From contig NZ_CP109435.1 of assembly GCF_036227125.1 (NCBI RefSeq), positions 2,294,001 to 2,358,000 on the forward strand: a DNA stretch of 64,000 nucleotides, read 5' to 3'. Positions 45,700 through 53,948 of the stretch are shown here, one piece after another. The notes below the pieces were generated by a model. It saw only the letters and a program-made list of their open reading frames with translations. It had not been told where the DNA came from and did no database searches. Within the stretch, counting starts at the first letter, position 1, and each line of letters begins with the position of its first letter. Made by a program: the position numbers and the translations under genes. Origin of the DNA: Streptomyces sp. NBC_01485 (GTDB lineage: Bacteria; Actinomycetota; Actinomycetes; Streptomycetales; Streptomycetaceae).

Positions 45700-45851
45700 G
45701 GTTTTCCCACCATCCGCTCATCCGAAGGCTCCCCCGCACAGATGTCGACCGGGTGACATGAAGGCGTTTCAGGCTGAGGTCAACCGCCGATGGTGGGACA
45801 CATCCGTAAAGGGTTCCGCGCCCGTGCGGACCCCCCAAGGAGAGGCCGTGC

Positions 45852-46934
45852 ATGGCATCGATCCGTGAACGGGCCCGCGGCGCCCTGCTCGGCCTCGCCG
45901 TGGGCGACGCGCTCGGCGCACCCGCCGAGAACATGAAGCCGTCCGAGATCCGCGCCCGCTGGGGCCGCATCACGGGCTATGTCAGCGAGAAACCGGCCGG
46001 TACGGACGACACGGAGTACGCGATCTTCTCCGGCCTGCTCCTCGCCCGCCACGGCTCGGCGCTCACCCCGGCCCACGTGGAGGCGGCCTGGCACCAGTGG
46101 ATCGCCGACCTCGACGAGGGCCCCTTCCGCGGCGCCGGCTTCAGCGAACGCGGCACCCTGGAGAACCTCCGCCGAGGCCTGGCGGCGCCGATCTCGGCCC
46201 AGCACCGGCACGCCTGGAGCGACGGTCTGGCGATGCGCGCGGCCCCCTTCGGCGTCTTCGCCGCGGGCCGCCCGGCGGAAGCGGCCCGTCTGGTCGCGAT
46301 CGACGGCGCGGTCAGCCACGACGGCGAGGGCATCTACGGCGGCCAGGCGGTCGCGGCGGGAGTGGCGGCGGCGATGGCGGGCGCCCCGGCGATCGCGGTG
46401 GTGGCCTCGGCCCTGGCGGTGATCCCCGAGGACTCCTGGACGGCGCGTTCCCTGCGCCGGGCGGTGACGGTGGCCCACCGGGGCGAACGGGCGGTTCGCT
46501 CCGCCGTCGTCATCGGCGGCTACCCCTGGACCGACCTGGCCCCCGAAGCCGTCGCCCTCGCCTTCGGCGCCTACGCGGCAGCCGACGGCGACTTCCGCGA
46601 GGCCGTCCTCACGGCCGTGAACATGGGCCGCGACGCGGACACGACGGCGGCGGTGGCGGGCGCCCTGGCCGGCGCGACCCAGGGCGTCTCGGCGATCCCA
46701 CCGGAGTGGTCGGCCGCCATCGGCCCGGCCCGCGGCACCTGCCTGCCCTCGATGGCCGGCCACCACGTCCTGGACGTGGCGGAACTACTGGTCCCCGAGG
46801 AGGGCGGCAAGTGGGGCGAGGACATGGTCGCGGACGAACTGGTCCCGACCCTGATGCGCCTGGACCGGTTCTCCCCGCCGGACCGAACCACCTTCACCCT
46901 GACGGCGACCACCGAGACGAAGGCACGACCATGA
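45852..46934 (+). CDS. ADP-ribosylglycohydrolase family protein (ARH-1)
   Basis: A 360-residue ADP-ribosylglycohydrolase (PF03747). The binuclear Mg site is complete: LGLAVGDALGAPAENM, GTDDTEYAIFSGLL and NMGRDADTTAAVAGALAGA, the last with the DxD-T pattern. Family members remove ADP-ribose from proteins, free ADP-ribosyl compounds or modified nucleotides. It opens a seven-gene operon in which all neighbours overlap. The ATG at 45852 follows AAGGAGAGG. Its stop overlaps the start of the second family member (ATGA). The specific substrate is unknown. Confidence 0.9.
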   Translation: MASIRERARGALLGLAVGDALGAPAENMKPSEIRARWGRITGYVSEKPAGTDDTEYAIFSGLLLARHGSALTPAHVEAAWHQWIADLDEGPFRGAGFSERGTLENLRRGLAAPISAQHRHAWSDGLAMRAAPFGVFAAGRPAEAARLVAIDGAVSHDGEGIYGGQAVAAGVAAAMAGAPAIAVVASALAVIPEDSWTARSLRRAVTVAHRGERAVRSAVVIGGYPWTDLAPEAVALAFGAYAAADGDFREAVLTAVNMGRDADTTAAVAGALAGATQGVSAIPPEWSAAIGPARGTCLPSMAGHHVLDVAELLVPEEGGKWGEDMVADELVPTLMRLDRFSPPDRTTFTLTATTETKARP

Positions 46935-48334
46935 GACCACCGGGCCCGTGGGCCGAGGGAACGACCGGAGCGACAACAACGCTCCCGAACCCACCCGCAG
47001 CCGCCGACGACGAGGGCACCTCACAGGGCGGCACCTCACAGGGGCGGTCCGCCCCCGACACCGCGACCCGCACGACCGACCGCCCACCCGCAGCCGCCGA
47101 CGGCGGGAACCCCCCACAGGGGCCACCCGCACCCGACAACGAAAGTCGCACGCGCGGTGCGGGTGGGAACGACGAGGCCGACGGCGAAGCCGAGGCCGTT
47201 GACCACGCCCAGCCCCTGCAAGGAACCCGCGTGGAAGGCCTCCTGCTGGGCCTCGCCGCAGGCGACGCCGCCGGCTGGCCCGCCGCCCGCCACCGAGCCG
47301 CCCGCATGCCCGAGTGGACCCGCCGCCTCACCCGGGAGCTCGACACCTTCGCCGAACACAACGCGACGACGACCCTCCCCGTCCCGATCGCCCTCAACCA
47401 ACCCCCCGAACCCCTGCGCCTGGGCCCCTCCGACGACGCCGAGTGGGCGGCCTTCGCCGCGGAGGCGGTCCTGCGCGCGGGCGACGACACCGTCCTCGCC
47501 GACCTCAGCCGGGAACGCCGTATGCGCGCCGCGATCGACCTCACCTGGAACGCGATCGCCAGCGAGGTCGCGGCGGCAGCCGACCGCGCCCCCGAGGTCG
47601 AGTCCGCCGTCCTCCCCCTCCGCGCCCGCATCTCCGTCCGCGCCGGCCTCGGCAACCTCGCCGCCGGTCTGCGCCCGCCCGCCACCGGCCACGACAACCC
47701 CCACTACTTCGACGACGCGGCCTGCGTACGCGCCTGCGTCCTCGCGGTGGCCCACCCCGGCGACCCCCGACTCGCCGCCGACCTCGCCGAGTTCGACGCC
47801 CGTTACTCCCAGGACGGCGACGGCGTGCACGGCGCCCGCGCGATGGCAGCGGCCGTCTCGCTGGCCCTGGTCGGCGCCGACCCCGACACCTGCGTGGCGG
47901 CGGCGCTCGCCGAACTCCCCGAGCACACGGAGATCGGCCGCAACGCCCGCCACGCGCTCAAGCTGGCCCACGACGCCGACAGCGCCTTCGCGCTGGTCCC
48001 CCTCCTGGAACACCAGATCGTCGACCACGTCTACAGCTACGGCATCGCGGCTGCGGAGACGGTCCCGGTGGCCCTGGCTCTGGTAACGGCGTCCGGCGGC
48101 CGTATCTCCGAAGCCGTACCGGCGGCCGCCTGCCTCTCGCGCGTCGCGGACTCGGCCCCGGCCCTCGCGGGCGCGCTGACGGGCGCGTTGGGCGGCGGCG
48201 CCGCGATCCCCGCCGCGTGGCGCGACAGTTGCCGCACCCTCTCCGGCTGCGTACTCCCCCGTCTCACCGGCACCGACCTGGTGGAACTCGCCGAACTCCT
48301 GGAAGCCACACAACCGGCCCCACCAGGAGCATGA
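46931..48334 (+). CDS. Degenerate ADP-ribosylglycohydrolase family protein (ARH-2)
   Basis: A 467-residue protein. Residues 1-95 are low-complexity (Pro, Ala, Gly, Thr, Asp) and are encoded by repeat-rich DNA. The ARH domain follows: LLLGLAAGDAAGWPAARHRA keeps the first metal motif, SDDAEWAAFAAEA replaces the usual DDT, and CLSRVADSAPALAGALTGAL lacks the first Asp of the terminal DxD. So at least one metal-binding Asp is lost, and catalysis may be altered or absent. It could be a regulatory or binding paralogue of its neighbours. The ATG at 46931 overlaps the previous stop; the next gene overlaps its own stop. Confidence 0.82.
   Translation: MRPPGPWAEGTTGATTTLPNPPAAADDEGTSQGGTSQGRSAPDTATRTTDRPPAAADGGNPPQGPPAPDNESRTRGAGGNDEADGEAEAVDHAQPLQGTRVEGLLLGLAAGDAAGWPAARHRAARMPEWTRRLTRELDTFAEHNATTTLPVPIALNQPPEPLRLGPSDDAEWAAFAAEAVLRAGDDTVLADLSRERRMRAAIDLTWNAIASEVAAAADRAPEVESAVLPLRARISVRAGLGNLAAGLRPPATGHDNPHYFDDAACVRACVLAVAHPGDPRLAADLAEFDARYSQDGDGVHGARAMAAAVSLALVGADPDTCVAAALAELPEHTEIGRNARHALKLAHDADSAFALVPLLEHQIVDHVYSYGIAAAETVPVALALVTASGGRISEAVPAAACLSRVADSAPALAGALTGALGGGAAIPAAWRDSCRTLSGCVLPRLTGTDLVELAELLEATQPAPPGA
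46990..47166. repeat. Repeat cluster in the 5' part of ARH-2
   Basis: CCCACCCGCAGCCGCCGACG occurs at 46990-47009 and 47083-47102. GCACCTCACAGGGCG at 47016-47030 is followed by a near copy at 47031-47046. CCACCCGCACC (47123-47133) and its complement (47156-47166) form an 11-bp inverted repeat. The cluster looks like intergenic repeat DNA that is now translated. Confidence 0.75.
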
Positions 48335-49536
48335 TTCGGGCTATGACGCCCGAAGCACGAAAAAGCAGCACAGCACAGGAAAGAAACCACCAAACCCTCG
48401 AAGAACGCATCACCGGCGCCCTCGTGGGAGCCGCCGTCGGCGACGCCCTCGGCGGCCCCGTCGAGGGCTACTCCCCCGACCGGATCCTCGAACGCCACGG
48501 CGGCCGGGTGCACGGCATCGTCGGCCCCTGGAACGGCGACGACTGGCGCACCGCCCGCCCCATCGCCCCGTACCACAAGGGCGACGGCCACATCACCGAC
48601 GACACCTTGATGACGCACGCGCTGATCAGGGTCTACGCCACGGTCCGCGACCACCTGGACGCCTACGCGATCACCGACCACCTGGTCCCGGACCTGATGA
48701 CGACCCCCCGCTGGATCCCGGAACTGGAGGCCGAGGCCCTCCCCCTGCACCGGATCTTCCTGGCGGAGAAATGGCTGGTGACGAAACTCCACTACGGCCA
48801 TGCCGACCCGCGCGAGGCCGGCGTCGGCAACATCGTCAACTGCGGTGCGGCGATGTACATGGCCCCGGTGGGCCTGGTCAACGCGGCCGACCCGGCGGGC
48901 GCGTACGCCGAGGCGCTGGACATCGCGGGCGCCCACCAGTCGTCGTACGGCCGGGAGGCGGCGGGCGTCTTCGCGGCGGCGGTGGCGGCGGCCTGCGCAC
49001 CGGACGCGACCCCGGAATCGGTGGTGGCGACCTGTCTGGCCCTGGCGAAGGACGGCACGCGCGAGGCGATCGAGAGGGTCTGCGAAGAGGCCGCCCGCCA
49101 CACCGACTTCGAGTCCGCGCTGACCCCGCTGCGGGAGGCGGTGACGCCGTACGACACGGTGGGCCCCGACTACCGTCGGCCCTCCCTGGCCGCCCGCCGC
49201 CCCTCACGCCTGCACGCGATCGAGGAACTCCCGGTCGCCCTGGGCATGTTGCTGGTCGCGGGCGGCGACTACCGGCAGGCGGTCCTGGGCTCGGTGAACT
49301 ACGGCCGCGACTGCGACTCGATCGCGACGATGGCGGGAGCCGTGGCCGGCGCCCTGGGCTCGCCGGTCCCGGACGACTGGTCGAAGCGGGTCGCCGAGGC
49401 CAGCCGCCTGGACCTCTGGCAGCCGGCGGCGACACTCGCCGAGGTCACCCGGGAGATCTTCGACCGCGACGTGCGCCGCCGCCGCACCCACGAGCAGGCG
49501 TTCTCCGCCCTCGGAGGCCCGAGATGCTCCGACTGA
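48331..49536 (+). CDS. ADP-ribosylglycohydrolase family protein (ARH-3)
   Basis: A 401-residue ADP-ribosylglycohydrolase with a full metal site: GAAVGDALGGPVEGYSPDRI, GHITDDTLMTHALI and NYGRDCDSIATMAGAVAGAL. An insertion between the motifs (EALPLHRIFLAEKWLVTKLH and neighbours) makes it longer than ARH-1 and resembles a distinct subfamily. The ATG at 48331 has AGGAG just before it and overlaps the ARH-2 stop; an ATG at 48343 would also be in frame. The 3' end overlaps ARH-4 by 13 bases. Confidence 0.9.
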   Translation: MIRAMTPEARKSSTAQERNHQTLEERITGALVGAAVGDALGGPVEGYSPDRILERHGGRVHGIVGPWNGDDWRTARPIAPYHKGDGHITDDTLMTHALIRVYATVRDHLDAYAITDHLVPDLMTTPRWIPELEAEALPLHRIFLAEKWLVTKLHYGHADPREAGVGNIVNCGAAMYMAPVGLVNAADPAGAYAEALDIAGAHQSSYGREAAGVFAAAVAAACAPDATPESVVATCLALAKDGTREAIERVCEEAARHTDFESALTPLREAVTPYDTVGPDYRRPSLAARRPSRLHAIEELPVALGMLLVAGGDYRQAVLGSVNYGRDCDSIATMAGAVAGALGSPVPDDWSKRVAEASRLDLWQPAATLAEVTREIFDRDVRRRRTHEQAFSALGGPRCSD

Positions 49537-50933
49537 CCTGGGTCCAGCCGGAGGACCTCCTCGGCCACGAACTGCGCCAGGCCGCCCAGGACGGCCGGGA
49601 ACCATGGGCGGTCGCCGCCCGCTGGAAGGCGGCGGGAGGCTGCGAGGCCCCGCCCCGGGCAGGTGCCTCCCCCCAACGGGCCTCCCGCTACCTGCGCCTG
49701 CTCGCGGACGACCTCCTGGACGAACTGGCCGACCTGCCCGGCAAGTTGACGGACGACGAGCCGACCGACCTGGAACGGATCAGGTCCCGGTGCCCCCACT
49801 GGCCGACCCGCCCGACCGACGCCCACGCCCGCACCACGGCCCACTCACCGACCCCGGGCCCGGCCCCCACCCCGACCAGCCTGGAAGCGGCCTGGCTGGG
49901 CCGAGCCGTCGGCTGTCTCCTCGGCAAACCCGTCGAGAAACTCCCCCTGGACGCCATCCGCGCCCTCGCCCGCTCCACCGGAAACTGGCCCCTCACCAGC
50001 TACTTCACCGCCCGAGGAGTCCCCGAGGCCCTCCTCGAAGCCCACCCCTGGAACCGCCGCTCGGCCACCACCTCCCTCGCCGAGAACATCGACGGCATGC
50101 CCGAGGACGACGACCTCAACTACCCCCTCCTCAACCTCCTCCTGCTCCAGCGCCACGGCAGGAACTTCACCACCACGGACGTGGCCCGGCTCTGGCTGGA
50201 CGAACTCCCGGCGGGCCGCACCTTCACCGCCGAACGCGTCGCCCTGCGCAACCTCCTCGCCGGCATCGAACCCCCGCACACCGCCCGCCACCGCAACCCC
50301 TTCCGCGAATGGATCGGCGCCCTCATCCGCGCCGACGTCCACGGCTGGACCAACCCCGGCGACCCGGCCGCGGCAGCCGAACAGGCCCACCGCGACGCCA
50401 CCCTCACCCACACCGCCAACGGCGTCTACGCCGCGATGTTCACGGCGGCCACCATCGCCGCGGCCACGACCGGCACCCACGACATCCACGCCTGCCTGCA
50501 CACCGGCCTGACCGTGATCCCACCCCGCTCCCGGCTGGCGAAAGCGATCACCCACGCGGTCCAACTCGCCGAGGAACAACCCGACTTCGACACGGTCGTG
50601 GACGAACTCCACGCCACCCACCAGGCCTATCACTGGGTCCACGCGATCCCCAACACCGCCCTGATCGCCGCCGCCCTCACCCACGCGGACGGCGACTTCA
50701 CCGGCTCCATCTGCCGTGCCGTGTCCGCAGGCCTGGACACCGACTCCAACGGCGCCACCGCGGGCGGCATCGCCGGCCTCCTCGCCGGCGACCCGGCCGC
50801 CCTCCCCGACCGCTGGACTGCCCCCCTCAAGAACCGCCTGGCCACCTCCGTCGCCGACCTGGGCGGCGTCGGCTTCGACACCCTGGCCCACCTGACCTGG
50901 TCCCTCACCCACCGGGAGGCTTCCCGCCCATGA
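49524..50933 (+). CDS. ADP-ribosylglycohydrolase family protein (ARH-4)
   Basis: A 469-residue protein of the larger ARH subfamily in which the first motif reads AVGCLLGKPVEKLPLD in place of GDALG. PEDDDLNYPLLNLLLLQRHG and SAGLDTDSNGATAGGIAGLL supply the remaining Asp residues of the metal site. An N-terminal domain of about 120 residues with a Pro/Thr-rich linker (PTPGPAPTPTS) precedes it and is not obviously related to anything I know. The ATG at 49524 is preceded by GGAGG and lies inside the end of ARH-3. The stop overlaps the ribokinase start. Confidence 0.88.
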   Translation: MLRLTWVQPEDLLGHELRQAAQDGREPWAVAARWKAAGGCEAPPRAGASPQRASRYLRLLADDLLDELADLPGKLTDDEPTDLERIRSRCPHWPTRPTDAHARTTAHSPTPGPAPTPTSLEAAWLGRAVGCLLGKPVEKLPLDAIRALARSTGNWPLTSYFTARGVPEALLEAHPWNRRSATTSLAENIDGMPEDDDLNYPLLNLLLLQRHGRNFTTTDVARLWLDELPAGRTFTAERVALRNLLAGIEPPHTARHRNPFREWIGALIRADVHGWTNPGDPAAAAEQAHRDATLTHTANGVYAAMFTAATIAAATTGTHDIHACLHTGLTVIPPRSRLAKAITHAVQLAEEQPDFDTVVDELHATHQAYHWVHAIPNTALIAAALTHADGDFTGSICRAVSAGLDTDSNGATAGGIAGLLAGDPAALPDRWTAPLKNRLATSVADLGGVGFDTLAHLTWSLTHREASRP

Positions 50934-51823
50934 CCGACATCGTCGTGCTCGGCAGCACGAACATGGACCTCGTCGCCTACGTCGAGAAACCCCCGCAGCG
51001 CGGGGAGACCGTGACGGGACGGGAGTTCCGTACGATCCCCGGCGGCAAGGGCGCAGGCCAGGCGATCGCCGCCGCCCACGCGGGCGCCACCGTCTCGCTG
51101 ATCGGCGCGGTCGGCAACGACGCCTTCGGCGCCCACCTGCGCTCCACCCTCGAACACTCGGGCGTGAACACCGACCACCTGCGCACCGTCGAGTTCCCCT
51201 CCGGCACCGCGCACATCGTCGTGGACGACGAGGGCGGCAACGCCATCGTCGTCGTCCCCGGCGCGAACGGCACCGTCGACCACCTCGTCCCCGGCGACGA
51301 AGTCCTCATCGGCTCCGCCGACGCGCTCCTGCTCCAGCTCGAAGTCCCCCTGGCGGCGGTCGTCGCGGGCGCCCGGGCGGCCCGCGCCCACGGCGTCCGG
51401 ACGATCCTCACCCCGGCCCCCGCCCAGCCCCTCCCGCCCGAACTCCTCGGCGTCGTCGACCTGTTGGTCCCCAACGAGCACGAGGCCACCGCCCTGACCG
51501 GCCGCACCGACCCGCGCGAGGCGGCCACCGCCCTGCTGGGATGCGTCCCGGAGGTGATCGTCACACTGGGCGCGGCCGGCAGCCTCTACGCGGCCCGCGG
51601 CGCCGAACCCGTCACCGTCCCGGCCCCGCACGTCACCGCCGTCGACTCGACCGGCGCGGGCGACACCTTCGTCGGCGCCCTCGCCGTGGCCCTCGGCGAG
51701 GGCCGCCCCGTCCCCGAGGCCCTGGCCTGGGCCGCCGCCGCAGCCGCCCTCTCGGTCCAGCGCCCGGGCGCCTCCGCGTCGATGCCGTACCGCTCCGAGA
51801 TCGACAAGCAGCACGCCTCATGA
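50930..51823 (+). CDS. rbsK: Ribokinase (PfkB family)
   Basis: A 297-residue PfkB-family sugar kinase closest to ribokinase. The N-terminal IVVLGSTNMDLVAYV with GGKGAGQAIAAAHAG is the substrate lid region, and the ATP/anion-hole signature DSTGAGDTFVGALAVAL carries the catalytic Asp near residue 247. It would phosphorylate ribose to ribose 5-phosphate. No rbs transporter is nearby. Co-transcription with four ADP-ribosylglycohydrolase-family genes suggests it salvages ribose from ADP-ribosyl or ribosylated compounds. Both ends overlap neighbours by four bases. Confidence 0.88.
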   Translation: MTDIVVLGSTNMDLVAYVEKPPQRGETVTGREFRTIPGGKGAGQAIAAAHAGATVSLIGAVGNDAFGAHLRSTLEHSGVNTDHLRTVEFPSGTAHIVVDDEGGNAIVVVPGANGTVDHLVPGDEVLIGSADALLLQLEVPLAAVVAGARAARAHGVRTILTPAPAQPLPPELLGVVDLLVPNEHEATALTGRTDPREAATALLGCVPEVIVTLGAAGSLYAARGAEPVTVPAPHVTAVDSTGAGDTFVGALAVALGEGRPVPEALAWAAAAAALSVQRPGASASMPYRSEIDKQHAS

Positions 51824-53034
51824 CCGGGACATCGGAGACGACGGAGAAGACCGGCCCCCTGCACGGGCTGCGGGTCCTCGACCTGGCCACCCTCTTCGCC
51901 GGTCCGCTCGCCGCGACCATGCTCGGCGACTTCGGCGCGGAGGTCATCAAGGTCGAGCACCCCACCCAGCCCGACCCCTCCCGGGGACACGGCCCGTCCA
52001 AGGACGGCGTGGGCCTGTGGTGGAAGCTCCTCGGCCGCAACAAGCGCACCATCACCCTGAACCTCTCCCGGCCCGGCGGGCGCGCCACCCTCCTGCGCCT
52101 CGCCGCCACCGCCGACGTGATCATCGAGAACTTCCGCCCCGGCACCCTGGAGAAGTGGGATCTCGGCTGGGAGGACCTGTCGGCGGCCAACCCGCGTCTG
52201 GTCCTCGCCCGGGTCACCGCCTTCGGCCAGTTCGGCCCCTACGCTCACCGCCCCGGCTTCGGCACCCTCGCCGAGGCGATGAGCGGTTTCGCCGCGATCA
52301 CCGGCGAACCGGACGCCTCCCCGACCCTCCCGCCCTTCGGCCTGGCCGACTCCATCGCGGGCCTGGCCACCGCCTACGCCGTCATGACGGCCCTCACCGC
52401 CCGCGACCGCACCGGCGAGGGCCAGGTCGTCGACATGGCGATCATCGAGCCCATCCTCACCGTCCTCGGCCCCCAGCCCCTCTGGTACGACCAACTGGGC
52501 TACGTCCAGGCCCGCACCGGCAACCGGTCCGCCAACAACGCCCCGCGCAACACCTACCGCACGGCCGACGGAGGCTGGGTCGCCGTCTCGACCTCCGCGC
52601 AGTCGGTCGCGGAGCGCGTACTGCGCCTGGTCGGCCGCCCCGACCTGATCGACGAGCCCTGGTTCGCGACGGGCGCCGACCGGGCCGCCCACGCCGACGT
52701 CCTCGACGCGGCGGTCGGCACCTGGATCGCCGCCCGCACCCGCACCGACGTCCTGGCCGCCTTCGAGAAGGCGGAGGCGGCGATCGCCCCCGTCCAGGAC
52801 GTCCGGGACGTGATGACCGACCCCCAGTACCAGGCCCTCGACACGATCACCTCGGTCGACGACCCGGAGCTGGGCCGGATCCGCATGCAGAACGTCCTCT
52901 TCCGGCTCTCCGCGACCCCCGGCGCGATCCGCTGGTCCGGCCGCCCGCACGGCGCCGACACGCGGACGGTACTGACGGAACTCGGCCTGACCCCGGCCGA
53001 ACTGACGTCCCTCCACGAAGAGGGCGCACTGTGA
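51820..53034 (+). CDS. Class III CoA-transferase (CaiB/BaiF family)
   Basis: A 404-residue family III CoA-transferase. LRVLDLATLFAGPLAATMLG, FGAEVIKVEHP and GEGQVVDMAIIEP are conserved, with the catalytic Asp in the last motif near residue 207. ADVIIENFRPGTLEKWDLGW is also typical. It would activate a carboxylate with CoA from succinyl-CoA or another donor. Together with the CitE-type lyase that overlaps it, it could form a two-step route for a hydroxy-dicarboxylate such as malate or citramalate. The acid is unknown. Confidence 0.88.
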   Translation: MTGTSETTEKTGPLHGLRVLDLATLFAGPLAATMLGDFGAEVIKVEHPTQPDPSRGHGPSKDGVGLWWKLLGRNKRTITLNLSRPGGRATLLRLAATADVIIENFRPGTLEKWDLGWEDLSAANPRLVLARVTAFGQFGPYAHRPGFGTLAEAMSGFAAITGEPDASPTLPPFGLADSIAGLATAYAVMTALTARDRTGEGQVVDMAIIEPILTVLGPQPLWYDQLGYVQARTGNRSANNAPRNTYRTADGGWVAVSTSAQSVAERVLRLVGRPDLIDEPWFATGADRAAHADVLDAAVGTWIAARTRTDVLAAFEKAEAAIAPVQDVRDVMTDPQYQALDTITSVDDPELGRIRMQNVLFRLSATPGAIRWSGRPHGADTRTVLTELGLTPAELTSLHEEGAL

Positions 53035-53885
53035 CGACAGCCTCGACGAAACCCCCGACAACCCCTCTGACCTGGCTGTACGCCCCCGGCGACCGTCCGC
53101 GGACCGTCACCAAGGCCCTCGCCTGCGGCGCCGACGTCGTCATCATCGACCTGGAGGACGCGGTCGCCCCGGACCGCAAGGAGTACGCCCGCACGGCCAC
53201 CGCCGAACGCCTCTCCGAGCCCCAGCCGGTCCCCGTCCACGTCCGGGTGAACGCCCTGGACAGCCCGTTCGCCGCGGCGGACCTCCGCGGCGTGGCCGCC
53301 CTCCCCGGCGTCTCCGGCCTGCGCCTGCCGAAGGTGACGTCCCCGCACCAGATCACCCGGGTCGCCGAGACCGTCCCCCGGACCGACCGTGGAGCCACCC
53401 CCCTCCACGCCCTCCTGGAAACAGCCCTCGGCATCGAACACGCCTACGCCATCGCCTGCGCCCACCCCTCCCTGCGCGGCATCGCCCTCGGCGAGGCGGA
53501 CCTGCGCGCCGACCTGGGCCTGCGCAACGACGCGGGCCTCGACTGGTCCCGCTCCCGTGTCGTCGTCGCCGCCCGGGCCGCGGGCCTGGCACCCCCGCCC
53601 CAGTCGGTCCACCCCGACATCCGCGATCTGGAGGGCCTGGCCACCACCTGCGCCCACGGCCGCGTCCTCGGCTTCCTGGGCCGCGCCGCCATCCACCCCC
53701 GCCAGCTCCCGATCATCGAACGGGCCTACCTGCCCACGGAACAGGAACTGGAGGCGGCCGAGACGATCGTCAAGGCCGCGGCGCGGGAACAGGGCGCCCA
53801 GGCCCTCCCGGACGGCCGCTTCGTCGACGCGGCGGTGGTGGCGACGGCCCAGCGCACCCTGTCCCTGGCACCCCGCAGGGCCTGA
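53031..53885 (+). CDS. CitE-type (HpcH/HpaI) acyl-CoA lyase
   Basis: A 284-residue lyase of the citrate-lyase-beta/malyl-CoA lyase/CLYBL family. LYAPGDRPRTVTKAL and DVVIIDLEDAVAPDRKEYAR form the barrel start, HALLETALGIEHAYAIA carries the Mg-binding Glu, and IALGEADLRADLGL its Asp partner. RAAIHPRQLPIIERAY near the C-terminus is also typical. It cleaves a 3-hydroxyacyl-CoA to acetyl-CoA plus an oxoacid such as pyruvate or glyoxylate. The GTG at 53031 overlaps the CoA-transferase stop. It ends the operon and is followed by a strong terminator. Confidence 0.88.
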   Translation: MTTASTKPPTTPLTWLYAPGDRPRTVTKALACGADVVIIDLEDAVAPDRKEYARTATAERLSEPQPVPVHVRVNALDSPFAAADLRGVAALPGVSGLRLPKVTSPHQITRVAETVPRTDRGATPLHALLETALGIEHAYAIACAHPSLRGIALGEADLRADLGLRNDAGLDWSRSRVVVAARAAGLAPPPQSVHPDIRDLEGLATTCAHGRVLGFLGRAAIHPRQLPIIERAYLPTEQELEAAETIVKAAAREQGAQALPDGRFVDAAVVATAQRTLSLAPRRA

Positions 53886-53896
53886 CTCCCCCACAC

Positions 53897-53937
53897 ACGA
53901 CGAAGGGCGCCCGGCAAACCCGGGCGCCCTTCGTCGT
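53897..53937. terminator. Bidirectional terminator between the ARH operon and lgt
   Basis: A perfect 18-bp stem: ACGACGAAGGGCGCCCGG at 53897-53914, a 5-nt loop, and the complement at 53920-53937. It sits between convergent citE-like and lgt genes, 12 bp from each stop. Confidence 0.9.
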
Positions 53938-53948
53938 ACAACCAGCAG

